This document shows, in pieces, positions 8,483-17,662 of a stretch of DNA of 64,000 nucleotides (its first letter is position 1; each line of letters starts with the position of its first letter). The translations under genes were made by a program, and so were the position numbers. The stretch lies in assembly GCF_014202315.1 (NCBI RefSeq), contig NZ_JACHGN010000013.1, forward strand, positions 186,001 through 250,000. The letters are read 5' to 3'. The notes beneath the pieces were generated by a model, which was not told the DNA's origin, did not search any database, and worked only from the letters and a program-made list of their open reading frames with translations. Origin of the DNA: Thermocatellispora tengchongensis (GTDB lineage Bacteria; Actinomycetota; Actinomycetes; Streptosporangiales; Streptosporangiaceae).

Positions 8483-8794
8483 CCGCGGGAACCGCCGGGC
8501 CCAGGCGACGCCCGGCACGAGTCCCTATCGCGCGGCGATGATCAACATGTCAAGATCGCCGATCACTTGCCAACTTCATGACAACGAACGTGAGCAACTG
8601 CCAACTTCAGCAATCAAGGACACGGTAGGGGATAGGGGTGATGTTCGGTGCCACGGATTGGGCCACAGCATATTTCCGCTGGTTAATGGCATGGCTCAGG
8701 CACCCTGTGACAAGGTCGGTTAGCGTCTGGTGACGCGCTTTCCCTGGTCAGGAGCGAACCGCACACTTGCGACACGCGACAATGCGTCATGCGG
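8483..8794. other. Intergenic, AT-richer stretch with an 11-bp direct repeat
   Basis: No convincing gene. TGCCAACTTCA occurs at 8569-8579 and again at 8599-8609, exactly 30 bp apart, within a patch of lower GC. This may be a regulator site or a relic of foreign DNA. Confidence 0.4.
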
Positions 8795-9078
8795 TCACTG
8801 CTCGAAACGCGGCACTGCCTTGTACCGGCGTCGCAGCTTCTCGGCGCGCATCGTCTTCAGCTCATCGTCGGGCACCCACTCGACCCGCTTCTGATGGATC
8901 GCGCCCGACTCCGTTCGGGTCGTGTCCACCCACGTCACCAGGCACTCCCACTGCCCCGCGGAGCGGCGCCATGCGAGCAGGTACACCGCGCTCGAACAGC
9001 TCCCCCGGCGGCGTGTAGACGACCAGCGACGGGACCGTTACCGGGAACGCGGCGTCGTCGTACGGGTTCGGCCCATTC
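8795..9078 (-). pseudogene. Hypothetical protein with frameshift
   Basis: The C-terminal 63 residues (from a GTG at 8986) read VYLLAWRRSAGQWECLVTWVDTTR, VEWVPDDELKTMRAEKLRRRYKAVPRF. Directly upstream another frame reads NPYDDAAFPVTVPSLVVYTPPGELFER, a plausible N-terminal half that joins at about 8987-8990 after a one-base shift. Both halves show real-protein composition. I do not know the family; the tryptophan-rich C-terminus and basic tail look like a small DNA-associated or element-borne protein. Confidence 0.4.
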
Positions 9079-9079
9079 G

Positions 9080-9516
9080 CACGCGTGATCGAATCTGCCG
9101 CTACGTCACCATAGCGGGGAGGGGGTCGTGGCGCTGGTCGTGAGTTGATACCGAGGTCATGAGTGCTGCTGTAGGAGGCCGGGTCGCGTGGCGTTCAACA
9201 TCCGCCACCATCCCGCCGGCGAACGGCCCGCGCGGGCTCCTCCTCAGGCGGGGTTCATCATGAACGCTGTTGAACGACGCCACCGCGGGGAGCGCTGATC
9301 GGGTTCTCGCGCACGTTCACCAGCACGACGGACTCGGCCAGCGCGACCTGGACGAAGACGATCGCCATGGACATCCCGCTCGGCATCGACCTGCTGTCGC
9401 TGCTGCTGCGCGAGTACGGGCCTGAAGGGACATCCGCATGACCGGGCGTGCCCCTTACCCGCGTGGCACCGCGGGTGACCGTGCTCGGTGGTCGCGCCTG
9501 GCGTGGGGAGGATAGA
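9080..9516. other. Stretch without a firm gene; small coding-like remnant at 9296-9441
   Basis: On the plus strand, 9296-9441 encodes IGFSRTFTSTTDSAS, then MDIPLGIDLLSLLLREYGPEGTSA and a stop. It looks like the C-terminus of a lost gene (an ATG at 9367 would give only 24 residues). The rest shows no ORF I can support. Confidence 0.3.
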
Positions 9517-10105
9517 TCACGCCTTGCGGGCGACCCCGCCCATGGCGGCCTCCTGGTCCTCCGGCACCTTGCCCACCTCCACCGGGTCCGGCCGCCACCT
9601 CGACGTCACCACCACGCCGGGTTCGACCAGATCCAGCCCCTCGAAAAAGCCCGCCAACTGCTCCGGCGAGCGCACATGGTAGGTGTTAGCCGATCTGGCG
9701 TTGTACGCCTTGATCGCCGCGTTCAGCGCCGGATTGGTGTTGACGCCGTCGCTGAGCGCCAGGTCACTACCCGGCGCCAGGGCGGCCATCAGCCGGTCGA
9801 TCAGCCCTTTGGGATCGTCCCCATCGGAGATCTGTCCCATGATGCCCAGCATCATCAGCGCGATCGGCTGGTCGAAGTCCAGGTCGGACGCCGCGCCGCG
9901 CAGGATCACCTCAGGCTCGCGCACGTCGGCCTCGATGTAGTCGGTGACCCCTTCCGGGGCGCTGACCAGCAGAGCCTGGGCGTGGACCAGTACGAGCGGG
10001 TCGTTGTCGACGTAGACGATCCGCGATTCCGGTGCGATCCGCTGCGCGACCTCGTGGGTGTTGTCGGCGGTCGGTAGCCCGGTGCCGATGTCCAGGAACT
10101 GGCGG
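9517..10105 (-). pseudogene. SAM-dependent methyltransferase (Methyltransf_19/DUF574 type), 5'-truncated
   Basis: Reads RQFLDIGTGLPTADNTHEVAQRIAPESRIVYVDNDPLVLVHAQALL, the SAM-binding motif I (DIGTGLPT) and acidic motif II of the actinobacterial S-adenosyl methyltransferase family often encoded beside regulators, then LMMLGIMGQISD and VNTNPALNAAIKAYN. The first ~60-70 residues of the family are gone: at about 10105 the frame runs into an unrelated coding fragment on the other strand. No start codon near the break. The C-terminus looks complete. Confidence 0.65.
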
Positions 10106-10297
10106 CTGGCCAGGATGCGCGAGGAGGCGGGGGATCGGGAGGAGGCCGAGCGGCTGGCCCGTGCCGCCGCCGACGCCGGCGATGTCTCGGCCCTGCGGGA
10201 CCTGGCTGAGAAGCGCAAGCAGGAGAGGGCGGATGGTCAGTGGTCCGGCCTCCTCCGGTATGGGCTGGAGGCGGATGGCCGGGTGGCGGACCCGTTG
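10106..10297 (+). pseudogene. Fragment of an Ala/Arg-rich TPR-like repeat protein
   Basis: The frame reads MREEAGDREEAERLARAAADAGDVSALRDLAEKR, then a divergent end. The unit 'EAGDREEAERLARAAADAGD-SALRDLA' is the helical repeat seen in large actinomycete repeat proteins. Only about one and a half units remain; the 5' part is cut at the junction with the methyltransferase relic. Confidence 0.5.
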
Positions 10298-10300
10298 CTC

Positions 10301-10363
10301 CGTCTCATCGAACTTGAGGCATGGAAACGCCATGACCTGCGGTGCCTCAGATTGGATGAGACG
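10301..10363. repeat. Inverted pair A of a 21-bp motif, downstream of TauE gene
   Basis: The motif TGCCTCA-N5-GATGAGACG is present in the plus sense at 10343-10363 and in the minus sense at 10301-10321. The seven- and nine-base blocks match perfectly between the two arms and the five central bases differ. The arms are 21 bp apart. The same motif in the same arrangement occurs at 11287-11359, on the other side of the TauE/SafE gene. Confidence 0.7.
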
Positions 10364-10380
10364 CAGGGTACCGCTCCTGT

Positions 10381-11205
10381 TCATCTCGGCGAGGCATGCC
10401 GGGCTACCTTCACTGCGGAGATCAGCAGGATGGCGGCGAGAGCGGGGATGAGGACGAGGTCGGGGATTACGCCGAGCAGCAGGCCGCCCAGCAGGGCGCC
10501 GATGATGGAGCCCGCGACCATGACCGCCACGAAGCGTAGGCTGGCGCCCAGCACGGCGAAGCTGCCATCGCGGCTGTAGCGGGCGAAGGCCACCAGCATC
10601 GTGGGCAAGGACACCAGTAGAGATAGGCTGCCCGCGGTCTTGATGTCCACGACGTACAGCAGCACGATCGTGGGGATCAACAGCTCCCCGCCGGCCACCC
10701 CCATGATCGCGGCGACCACACCGATGCCGAACCCCGCCGCCACTCCGGCGGCCGTCTGCACCGGGCCGGGTAGGGTCAGAGTGCCCAGGGCGCTGGTGTG
10801 GGTGAGCACCAGGGCTCCGGCCATGCCCACCATCAAGACCGCCAGCACCCGATACAGGGTGGCGCTACGCATCCGCACCGCCCACGACGCGCCGGCCCAG
10901 GCACCGATCAGGCTTCCGGCCAGCAGGTTGACCGCAATCGTCCAGTGTGCGCCCAGGTCAGTGAGAGGGACAGCGGCCAGACGGGCGGGCAGCGCAGTCA
11001 GTACCACGACCAGACTCATGGCCTTGTTCATGATGACCGCCGACAAGGCGGCGAACCCGAACACACTGATCAACAACGGCAGCCGGAACTCCGCCCCGCC
11101 CAGGCCGATCATCCCGCCCAGCACGCCCACTGCCGCCCCAGCAGCGAAGGCCGGCGGCAGCGGGCGCGCTGCACGAGCGGACACGCTGTCGTCGTTCGGG
11201 GCCAT
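10381..11205 (-). CDS. Sulfite exporter TauE/SafE-family membrane protein
   Basis: About 274 residues, mostly membrane-spanning. The N-terminal TauE/SafE repeat AAVGVLGGMIGLGGAEFRLPLLISVFG and its second copy in the C-terminal half (GFGIGVVAAIMGVAGGELLIPTIVLLY) are the two inverted signature repeats of the family (anion, sulfite or sulfoacetate export; substrates mostly unknown). Start ATG 11205 was chosen; a TTG at 11211 lies at better distance from AAAGGAG and is an alternative. The gene stands alone between two broken genes and is bracketed by inverted pairs of a 21-bp motif. Confidence 0.85.
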   Translation of the reverse strand: MAPNDDSVSARAARPLPPAFAAGAAVGVLGGMIGLGGAEFRLPLLISVFGFAALSAVIMNKAMSLVVVLTALPARLAAVPLTDLGAHWTIAVNLLAGSLIGAWAGASWAVRMRSATLYRVLAVLMVGMAGALVLTHTSALGTLTLPGPVQTAAGVAAGFGIGVVAAIMGVAGGELLIPTIVLLYVVDIKTAGSLSLLVSLPTMLVAFARYSRDGSFAVLGASLRFVAVMVAGSIIGALLGGLLLGVIPDLVLIPALAAILLISAVKVARHASPR

Positions 11206-11286
11206 GGGCAACCACGCTCCTTTGCACCTCGCGCTCGCACCCTACTCACGGCCCGGCCCGACGACTCCGCGCGAGGCCGGTGGATG

Positions 11287-11359
11287 CGTCTCACCGATCA
11301 TGAGGCAACTGAGCGAATACACCATGATCGGTGAGACGTGCCTCATGTGAGATGAGACG
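11287..11359. repeat. Inverted pair B of the 21-bp motif, upstream of TauE gene
   Basis: TGCCTCA-N5-GRTGAGACG occurs in the minus sense at 11287-11307 and in the plus sense at 11339-11359. A third partial copy (CATGATCGGTGAGACG, 11323-11338) is an exact 16-bp inverted match to 11287-11302. This lies in the promoter region of the TauE gene. Confidence 0.7.
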
Positions 11360-11463
11360 GGACACCCGTGGTGAGGCGGCCGTCATCGCCCGCAGCTGAT
11401 AATGCCGTCGCCGGGGCGCCGGAACCCGGGGCGAAACTCAGCGGATAAGAAGGCGGGTTGCCC

Positions 11464-12195
11464 GTGAGCGCGACCACCCCCACCACGACGCCCCGCCCCG
11501 GGCCCCGCCTCATGGGCGCTCTGCCCGCCATCCAGCACCTGATCGAGCAGATGAGCACCGCCCTGGGCCCGGCGATGAACGACAGCTACGACGCCCGCGA
11601 TGACCACGGCTCCGGCGACGGCTACACCGAGGCCATGTGGACGCTCCTCAAGGCCCTCACCTTCGCCGGTCAGGCCGCCCGCGCCGCGCACATCGGCGAC
11701 ATCGCGGAGCAGCGCGAGGTCGACACCGCCGCCTACAAGGCCGCCGGGTACGCCCGCCACGTCCGCGCCGCCGCCGCCGGCCCGGCCGAGCTGGCCGCCC
11801 TGGAGGCGTCCGTGGTGGAGACGCGCCAGGACCTGGGTGACGCGACGGTCGAGCGCATCACCGTCCGCGTCGGCGCCTACATGCAGGACAGCGACACCTT
11901 GATCGAGGACGAGCCGGCCATCACCCTCCTGGACGCCGACGCGCGCCCGGCCGTGACCTGGGCGGGCAGGCGCGGGCCGCTGGCCATCGACGGCCGCACC
12001 CAGCTCGACCTGGCCGCCGCCGACCAGACGACCGCCGCCGCCTACGATCGCTACCTGCGCGACACCGCGATCCAGGACGCCCTGGGCATCGAGGCGGACG
12101 ACGCCCGATGGGCGTGCCCGTCGTCCCGCTCCACCCCGCCGGCGACGCCGCGGCCGCCGCCTGCGATGCCCTGGCCGCGGCGCACCGGCGCCTGA
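11464..12195 (+). CDS. Hypothetical protein of mobile-element type
   Basis: An Ala/Asp/Thr-rich 243-residue ORF with a GTG start at 11464 behind AAGAAGG. It has helical stretches (LPAIQHLIEQMSTALGPAMNDSYDARD, GYTEAMWTLLKALTFAGQAARAAHIGDIAEQREVDTAAYKAAGYARHV) and ends in a proline-rich tail that overlaps the integrase relic in another frame by 88 bp; the original stop may have been near 12110 before a frameshift. No family recognised. Its place just before a tyrosine integrase suggests it came with the same element. Confidence 0.5.
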   Translation: MSATTPTTTPRPGPRLMGALPAIQHLIEQMSTALGPAMNDSYDARDDHGSGDGYTEAMWTLLKALTFAGQAARAAHIGDIAEQREVDTAAYKAAGYARHVRAAAAGPAELAALEASVVETRQDLGDATVERITVRVGAYMQDSDTLIEDEPAITLLDADARPAVTWAGRRGPLAIDGRTQLDLAAADQTTAAAYDRYLRDTAIQDALGIEADDARWACPSSRSTPPATPRPPPAMPWPRRTGA

Positions 12196-12571
12196 AGCGG
12201 TGCAAGCTCGCCCCCCGCACCGTGACCGCCTACAAGCGGCAGGCCGACGCGTACGTCACCTGGCTGCAGACCGACGGGGCCGAGCACGAGGACGCCTTCA
12301 CCGACGTCGTCTGCGCCGAGGCCGCCGTCACCGCCTGGTGCCGGCACCTGATGATCGCCAAGGCCGCCCCGGCCACCATCAACCAGGCCCTGGCCGCCGC
12401 GGCGCCCGGGACCGCGCGATCGTGGCCACCATGCTGTACGCCGGGGCCTGGGTGGAAGAATGCGCCCAGTTGGAGGTCGCCGACGTGCTGATCACCGCCC
12501 GCACCGGGCACCTGCGCCTGCACGGCAAAGGCGATGAGGTCCGCACCGTCCCCCTCCCGCCACTTCCCTGA
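12108..12571 (+). pseudogene. Tyrosine recombinase/integrase relic (N-terminal and part of catalytic domain)
   Basis: From 12108: LKRCKLAPRTVTAYKRQADAYVTWLQTDGAEHEDAFTDV, TAWCRHLMIAKAAPATINQALAA, the SAM-like core-binding domain of an XerC/D-type integrase. The frame then shifts near 12400 and continues RDRAIVATMLYAGAWVEECAQLEVADVLITARTGHLRLHGKGDEVRTVPLPP, the start of the catalytic domain. Part of the linker is deleted, and the position of the first catalytic Arg (normally AG-[AL]-R-VEE) is Trp. The C-terminal HxxR and Tyr boxes are absent here. A candidate C-terminal piece of the same type occurs at 19283-19545. Confidence 0.6.
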
Positions 12572-12694
12572 CCGGCCACCAGGATCGCCAGGAGTAGCAT
12601 GAAGCCTCCCACGGGGGGAGAGTCCAGCCGGCCCCGCGCCGTGCGGACCGATCAGCCGGGCCGGCCGGCGGGGCGCCGTCCCTCCGGCGAGGGA

Positions 12695-12722
12695 TCCGCG
12701 TCCCTGACATCAGGGACGCGGA
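12695..12722. promoter_or_regulatory. 28-bp palindrome, probable operator
   Basis: TCCGCGTCCCTGA (12695-12707), a CA centre, then the exact reverse complement (12710-12722). It lies 55 bp before the small ORF that opens the ABC-permease/two-component cluster, where an operator would be expected. It lacks a T-run, so it is unlikely to be a terminator. Confidence 0.5.
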
Positions 12723-12776
12723 AGATGGCTCGGCGGCGTGACGCTTCCGCCGGGCCGGCTGCCTAGTGTGCCCGCC

Positions 12777-12872
12777 ATGACAACAACGATCGAACTGGGC
12801 GGGCCCGCCTTCGACGCCCCGATCTCCCACCTGACGCCGCAACGGGCGGCTGCCACGGAGCCGGCGTCGTGA
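12777..12872 (+). pseudogene. 31-codon ORF in the position of an ABC-transporter ATPase gene
   Basis: MTTTIELGG is a typical first strand of an ABC ATPase, but after nine residues the product turns into PAFDAPISHLTPQRAAATEPAS and stops, its TGA overlapping the GTG of the permease gene (GTGA). ATPase-permease pairs normally overlap like this. I infer that nearly the whole ATPase gene was deleted in frame, leaving its first and last codons. It could also be a genuine short leader ORF. Confidence 0.4.
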
Positions 12873-14338
12873 TACGCGCGGAATGGACCAGGTTCAGGAC
12901 GAGTCGCGGCCGGGTGATCGGCGCGGTGGCCGCGGCGCTGATCGTGCTGGCGTCGGGGCTGACGCTCGCCGCGACCGTCCGGGCCACGTGTGGAAAGTTC
13001 GACATCGCGAAGCGCGAGGTCATCGAGGAGCCCTGTCCGCAGCCCGTCCTCGGACCCGGCGGACAGGCCGTGGAGGACAGGTTCTTCTTCGTCCATCAGC
13101 CGCTGCGGGGCGACGGCAGCATCACCGCCCGAGTGAATTCGATGACAGGACGGATCAAGGAGCCTCCGCCACCCGGCACGGGAGGCGGGCCCGTGCCCGT
13201 TCCGGGCGTCGTGCCGTGGGCGAAGGCGGGCGTCATGGTCAAGGACGGCGTCAAGCAGGGCTCGCAGTACGCGGCCGTCATGGTGACCGCTCGGCACGGG
13301 GTGCGGATGCAGCACAACTTCACCGAGGACACCGCAGGCTCGGCCGGCGGCCATCCGCGCTGGCTGCGACTGACTCGTGCCGGTGACACGCTCACCGGGT
13401 TCGAGTCGGCCGACGGCAGGCAGTGGACCGAGGTGGGGAAGGCACGACTCGACGGATTGCCGGAGACGGTGGAGATCGGGCTGTTCGTCGCCTCACCGGG
13501 CGCGCTGACGATGTCCGGAGGAGGGCCCGAGTCGCGATTCTCCGAGGCCACCGCCGTCTTCGACCAGGTCAGCCCGCGAGGCGGCGCCTGGAAGCCCGAC
13601 GACATCGGCGTCACGATGGAGCTCGACGGCGTGACACCGCACCACCCGGGGGCCTTCACCCGCGCGGGTGACACGTTCACCGTGACGGGGGTCGGCGACA
13701 TCGCGCCCAGCGTGGACGGACAGCCCATCGAAAGGACGCTCCTCGGCGGGCTCGCGGGACTGATCGTGATGATCGTCGTGGCGGTCACGTTCGTGACCGC
13801 CGACTACAGGCACGGGCCGATCCGCCGGCATGGCGCCGATCTCGCGGCCAAGTCCGTGGTGATCGGCACGGTGGCCTTCCTCGCCGGAGTGATCCCCGCC
13901 GCCGTCGTGGTGCCGGCGAGCCTGGCGATGCTGCCGCCCAAGGGCATCCATCCAGTCCCTGTCGGCCTGCCGGCATATCTGCAGGTGATCGTCGGGACCG
14001 GCCTGTTGTTCGCCGCCGTCGCGGTGCTGTCCCTGGCGCTCGGCGCGCTGATCAAGCGGGCCGTCGTGGCGATCGTGGCGGCCGTGACGGTGGTCTTCCT
14101 GCCCTACGTCCTGGCGTTCGCGGGCGTGGGGGAGTGGCTGCTGGCGTTCACGCCCGCGGCGGGTTTCGCGGTCCAGCAGAGCGTACGCGAGTACGCGCAC
14201 GTGCAGGCCTTCTACCTGCCGATCACGGGCTACTTCCCGCTGTCGCCGTGGGCCGGCTTCGGGGTGCTGTGCGCTTATGCCGCGCTGGCCCTGTGGGCGG
14301 CGACGCTCACCCGCCGAGGGGCGCTTCACCGGGCGTAG
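12869..14338 (+). CDS. ABC transporter permease with large extracellular domain
   Basis: A 489-residue protein. A first membrane helix at residues ~14-34 (VIGAVAAALIVLASGLTLAAT) is followed by an extracytoplasmic domain to about residue 285 that looks like a DUF1349/LamG-type beta-sandwich (GQAVEDRFFFVHQPL, WAKAGVMVKDGVKQGSQYAAVMVT, WLRLTRAGDTLTGFESADGRQWTEVG). Five to six further membrane helices follow (LLGGLAGLIVMIVVAVTFVTA, and so on). Such permeases pair with an ATPase and a two-component system to sense or export cell-envelope compounds. Here the ATPase seems to be missing (see 12777) and the downstream kinase and regulator are fused, so the system is probably broken. Confidence 0.75.
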   Translation: MIRAEWTRFRTSRGRVIGAVAAALIVLASGLTLAATVRATCGKFDIAKREVIEEPCPQPVLGPGGQAVEDRFFFVHQPLRGDGSITARVNSMTGRIKEPPPPGTGGGPVPVPGVVPWAKAGVMVKDGVKQGSQYAAVMVTARHGVRMQHNFTEDTAGSAGGHPRWLRLTRAGDTLTGFESADGRQWTEVGKARLDGLPETVEIGLFVASPGALTMSGGGPESRFSEATAVFDQVSPRGGAWKPDDIGVTMELDGVTPHHPGAFTRAGDTFTVTGVGDIAPSVDGQPIERTLLGGLAGLIVMIVVAVTFVTADYRHGPIRRHGADLAAKSVVIGTVAFLAGVIPAAVVVPASLAMLPPKGIHPVPVGLPAYLQVIVGTGLLFAAVAVLSLALGALIKRAVVAIVAAVTVVFLPYVLAFAGVGEWLLAFTPAAGFAVQQSVREYAHVQAFYLPITGYFPLSPWAGFGVLCAYAALALWAATLTRRGALHRA

Positions 14339-14400
14339 CTGACACGGGGGATCGCGGATCCCCCGTGCCGGGGATGTGGGCCGTGGCCGGGGCCGCGAGA

Positions 14401-15537
14401 ATGGCCCGCATGGAGCGATGGATCAGATGGGCGTCCATCGGCCTTGTCCTGGTCGGAGTGGCGGAGGCGATCTTCCGGGCGCAGCGGGAGGTGCCGCCGC
14501 CCGACCGGGCCGTGTACGTCGTCGCCTTCATCGTGCTCGCGCTGGCGGGTACGCTCCCGCTCGCCATCGTGCGCAAGCAGCCCGTCGCCGCGGCGGTCGC
14601 GATGACCGCGGTCAACACGCTGACGGTCGCCGCCTTCCAGACGCTCACCTCCGGCGCGCTGGTCGCCCAGCTCATCGTCCTCTTCCTGCTGGGACGCGGC
14701 GGATCGCGGGTCATGGCGATCGTGCTGTCGCTGCCGTTCGCTCTCTTGGCGCTGATCGGCACGGCCACCGTGACCGATCCCGTCCCCGTCGGCGCGGCCC
14801 CGCAGGCGCCTCCCCCGGTTCCGCTCGAAGCCGTCAACGATCATCTGCGCTTCATGAGCGTGCTGCCGGGCGTGCTGGCCCCCGCGGCGGCCCTCGCCGG
14901 GATCGGGTGGCGTACCCGCCGGGAGACCGAGCAGATCACGGCCGAGAAGCAGATCATCGCGGACACCCGGCTGGAGCACCTGGCACGCGGCGAGCGTGCC
15001 CGGATCGCGGGCGAGCTCCACGACGTGGTGGCCCATCACATCTCCATGGTCGTGGTTCAGGCGGAGACCGCCCGCCTGGCCACGCCCGGCATGCCGGAGG
15101 AGGGCGCGGAGCGGCTCAAACGCATCGGCGACACGGCACGGGCCGCGCTGACCGAGATGCGCCGGCTGCTCGGCGTGCTTCGCGAGGACGCCGAGGCCGT
15201 CGTCGCCGTGCGCGAGCCGCAGCCCGGCCTGGGCGAGCTCGCCCGGCTGGTCGAGGAGGCGCGCGAGGTCGGCGGCGACGACATCCGCCTGATCACGACC
15301 GGCGAGCCGGCCCCCCTCGACCCGGGCGTGGAACTGGCCGCCTACCGCATCGTCCAGGAGGCGCTCACCAACGCACGCCGGCACGCGCCGGGTGCGGCCG
15401 TGGACGTCGAGCTGCGCTATACGTCCGAGGCGCTCGAGCTGGTGATCAGCGACGACGGGCCCGGCCCATCCGGCGCGGAGGGCCACGGCCTGACCGGTAT
15501 GCGCGAGCGAGCGCTGGCCGCCGGCGGCGAGCCGGGG
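14401..15537 (+). pseudogene. Sensor histidine kinase (HisKA_3 type), fused to next gene
   Basis: About 380 residues from ATG 14401 ([10 protein letters not shown]). Five or six membrane helices (residues ~5-170) are followed by a cytoplasmic kinase with the phospho-acceptor H-box [25 protein letters not shown], the N-box [12 protein letters not shown] and DDGPGPSG, then [16 protein letters not shown]. The last residues of the ATPase domain are missing: the frame passes at about 15537 directly into a response-regulator receiver domain that itself lacks its first ~35 residues. One deletion therefore removed the end of the kinase, the gene boundary and the receiver's phospho-acceptor start. Confidence 0.7.
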
Positions 15538-16091
15538 ACGGCCCAGGACGGAGCCGAGGTGGTCCGGATGTGCGCCGAGCTCAAGCCGGACGTCGTGCTG
15601 ATGGACATCCGCATGCCGGTCATGGACGGCATCGAGGCCACCCGGCGGCTGGAGGGCGGCCCCGGGTCCTGATCCTCACGACCTTCGACCTCGACGAGTA
15701 CGTCTACGACGCCCCGCGCGCCGGGGCCGCCGGGTTCCTGCCGAAGGACGTCACGGCCGAGCGCCTGTTCGACGCCGTGCGCGTGATCGCCGCGGGCGAG
15801 GCCCTGCTGGCCCCGACGGTCACCCGCCGGCTGATCAGCGAGTTCGCCCGGCAGCGTCCCCAGCGGGAGACCGCCGTGCTCACCGACCTGACGCCCCGCG
15901 AGACCGAGGTCCTGCGCCTGGTCGCCGAGGGCTTGTCCAACCCCGAGATCGCGGCCCGCCTCACCGTCACAGAGGAGACCGTGAAGACCCACGTCAGCCG
16001 GGTCCTGAACAAGCTCGGCCTGCGCGACCGAACCCAGGCGGTGGTCGCCGCCTACGAGTCGGGTCTGGTCATCCGCGCGGCCGCATGCCAC
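15538..16091 (+). pseudogene. NarL/LuxR-type response regulator, 5' deletion plus frameshift
   Basis: Receiver remnant [36 protein letters not shown] (phospho-Asp in LMDIRMP) is in frame with the kinase and stops at 15672. A +1 shift at about 15655-15662 restores the sequence [29 protein letters not shown], then [47 protein letters not shown], a complete LuxR-type helix-turn-helix. The partner of the truncated kinase. Without its first beta strand and acidic pocket the receiver cannot be normal. Confidence 0.7.
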
Positions 16092-16127
16092 GCTGACCGG
16101 TCGCCGCCGCCTGCCCGACCATATCGA

Positions 16128-16788
16128 GTGGACCGCCTACTTCTAGTCCTGGCTGAGGACGGGATCCTGCTCCGGGAAGGGCCGGCCGGCCTGCTGGCGC
16201 GATTCGGCTTCGATGTCGTCGCCGCGGTCGGCGACGCCGATGCGCTCTGCCGGACCGTCGCCGAGCACGCACCGGACCTCGTGGTGACCGATATCCGGAT
16301 GCCTCCGAATTACCAGGATGAGGGGTTGCGCGCCGCAGTCGAACCGCGGCGCCGCGACCCCAGCCTGGCCGTCGTCGTACTCAGCCAGTACGTCCAGCAC
16401 GAGTATGCCGCCGAGTTGCTCGACTCCGGCGGCGGGCGTGGCGTGGGCTACCTGCTCAAGGATCGGGTGGTAGACGTGGCGGAGTTCGTCGCCACACTGA
16501 GGCAGGTGGCCGCCGGAGGGACCGTGGTCGCCCCTCAGGTGGTACGCCTGCTCCTGCGCCGCCATCGCGACCCGCTCGCCCGGCTGTCTCCCCGCGAGCG
16601 CGAGGTACTGGCGCTCATCGCGGAAGGCCACTCGAACATCCGCCATCGCCCAGTTGCTCACCATCACCGAGACCGCCGTGGGCAAACACACCGGCAACAT
16701 TTTCGCCAAGCTGGACCTGCCACCCACCGACGACACCAACCGCCGGGTACTCGCCGTGCTGACCTACCTCAAGAGCAGCACCGGATAG
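16128..16788 (+). pseudogene. Second NarL/LuxR-type response regulator with frameshift
   Basis: Starts at GTG 16128 ([18 protein letters not shown]: acidic pair ED of the receiver), phospho-Asp in [20 protein letters not shown], the Lys in GYLLKDRV, then [18 protein letters not shown]. At about 16637 an extra base shifts the frame; the continuation [49 protein letters not shown] ends at 16788. The HTH is thus split. The kinase partner of this regulator is not in the window. Confidence 0.7.
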
Positions 16789-17180
16789 TCCGCGCGGGCT
16801 CCGTCCGCTGCACCGTGCGCAGGTTTTTGAGGGACTTTGCGAGCGATCGCCTGTGGAAACAGTGATCGCGTCGCGGAGCTGGCCAGGCTCGACACCAGCG
16901 GTTGGCGGCCGCTGCGGCCCGCGCAGCTACGTGAGCTGGGGCTGGCACCCTGAACCGCCCGACCCGGTGCCGCTTGAGATGGGTGGGTGCGCTGTGCTGC
17001 GGGGCCTGTTCGGGGGCAGACCAAGTACGGGAGAAAGGGACAAGCATCCACTCCCACCGCGGCGTCCACGGCACCTACACCTTGTCCATGTCCGACCTCG
17101 CGCCCGGCCCTATCCGCGACCTCGGGACCCGAGTGCCGCCGAGAACACCGTGTCGGGCGCGCCCGGGGAGCTTCGGCTGC
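16789..17180. other. Stretch without an intact gene
   Basis: I see only a plausible C-terminal scrap, AELARLDTSGWRPLRPAQLRELGLAP and stop (about 16873-16950, plus strand), of unknown family. The remainder has no ORF with support. Confidence 0.3.
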
Positions 17181-17510
17181 TCACCGCTGGGGCGGGTCGG
17201 CCGCCAGAATCGGGCTCCAGCCGTCGTGCCCGCTGTGGGCGTTGAGCATCTCGGGAGCGCCGGCGGTCATGTCCAGCAGTGCGGCCATCGTCGTCCTGAA
17301 GTGCTCAGAGTCCGTGTGCGCGGCCAACGCCTCGGGGTTGGTGTAGCCCTCGATCACCACATAGCGGTGCGGGTCATCCACGCTCTTGGACCACTCGATC
17401 AGGACATTGCCCGGCTCCGCCCGGGTGGCCTTGGTGAAGTCCTCGATCAGCGAGAGCCACGCCGCGTCCTGCTCGGGGCGCACGGTGAACTTGACGACGC
17501 TCAGAAGCAC
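17181..17510 (-). CDS. Antibiotic biosynthesis monooxygenase (ABM)-domain protein
   Basis: A 109-residue single ABM domain (dimeric ferredoxin-like fold): VLLSVVKFTVRPEQDAAWLSLIEDFTKATRAEPGNVLIEWSKSVDDPHRYVVIEGYTNPEALAAHTDSEHF. The 'EPGN..EW..S.DDP..YVV.E.Y....A..AH..S.HF' pattern is that of YgiN/putative quinol monooxygenase proteins, which oxidise or shield quinone-like compounds without a metal cofactor. GTG start at 17510 is preceded by CTGGAGA six bases away. Divergent from the TetR gene at 17663, which probably represses it. Confidence 0.8.
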   Translation of the reverse strand: MLLSVVKFTVRPEQDAAWLSLIEDFTKATRAEPGNVLIEWSKSVDDPHRYVVIEGYTNPEALAAHTDSEHFRTTMAALLDMTAGAPEMLNAHSGHDGWSPILAADPPQR

Positions 17511-17662
17511 AGTTTCTCCAGGGATGACTAGTAGTCTCGGTTCTCGGTCACGGCCCGCGCGGTGCAGCCGGAGGCGGCCGAGACAGGACGCTAACGACAT
17601 CCGTCCGGGCTTGGTAGTGCCAAATTTATCTAACAGTGTCAGGCAGACAGTAGGGTGTCTCC

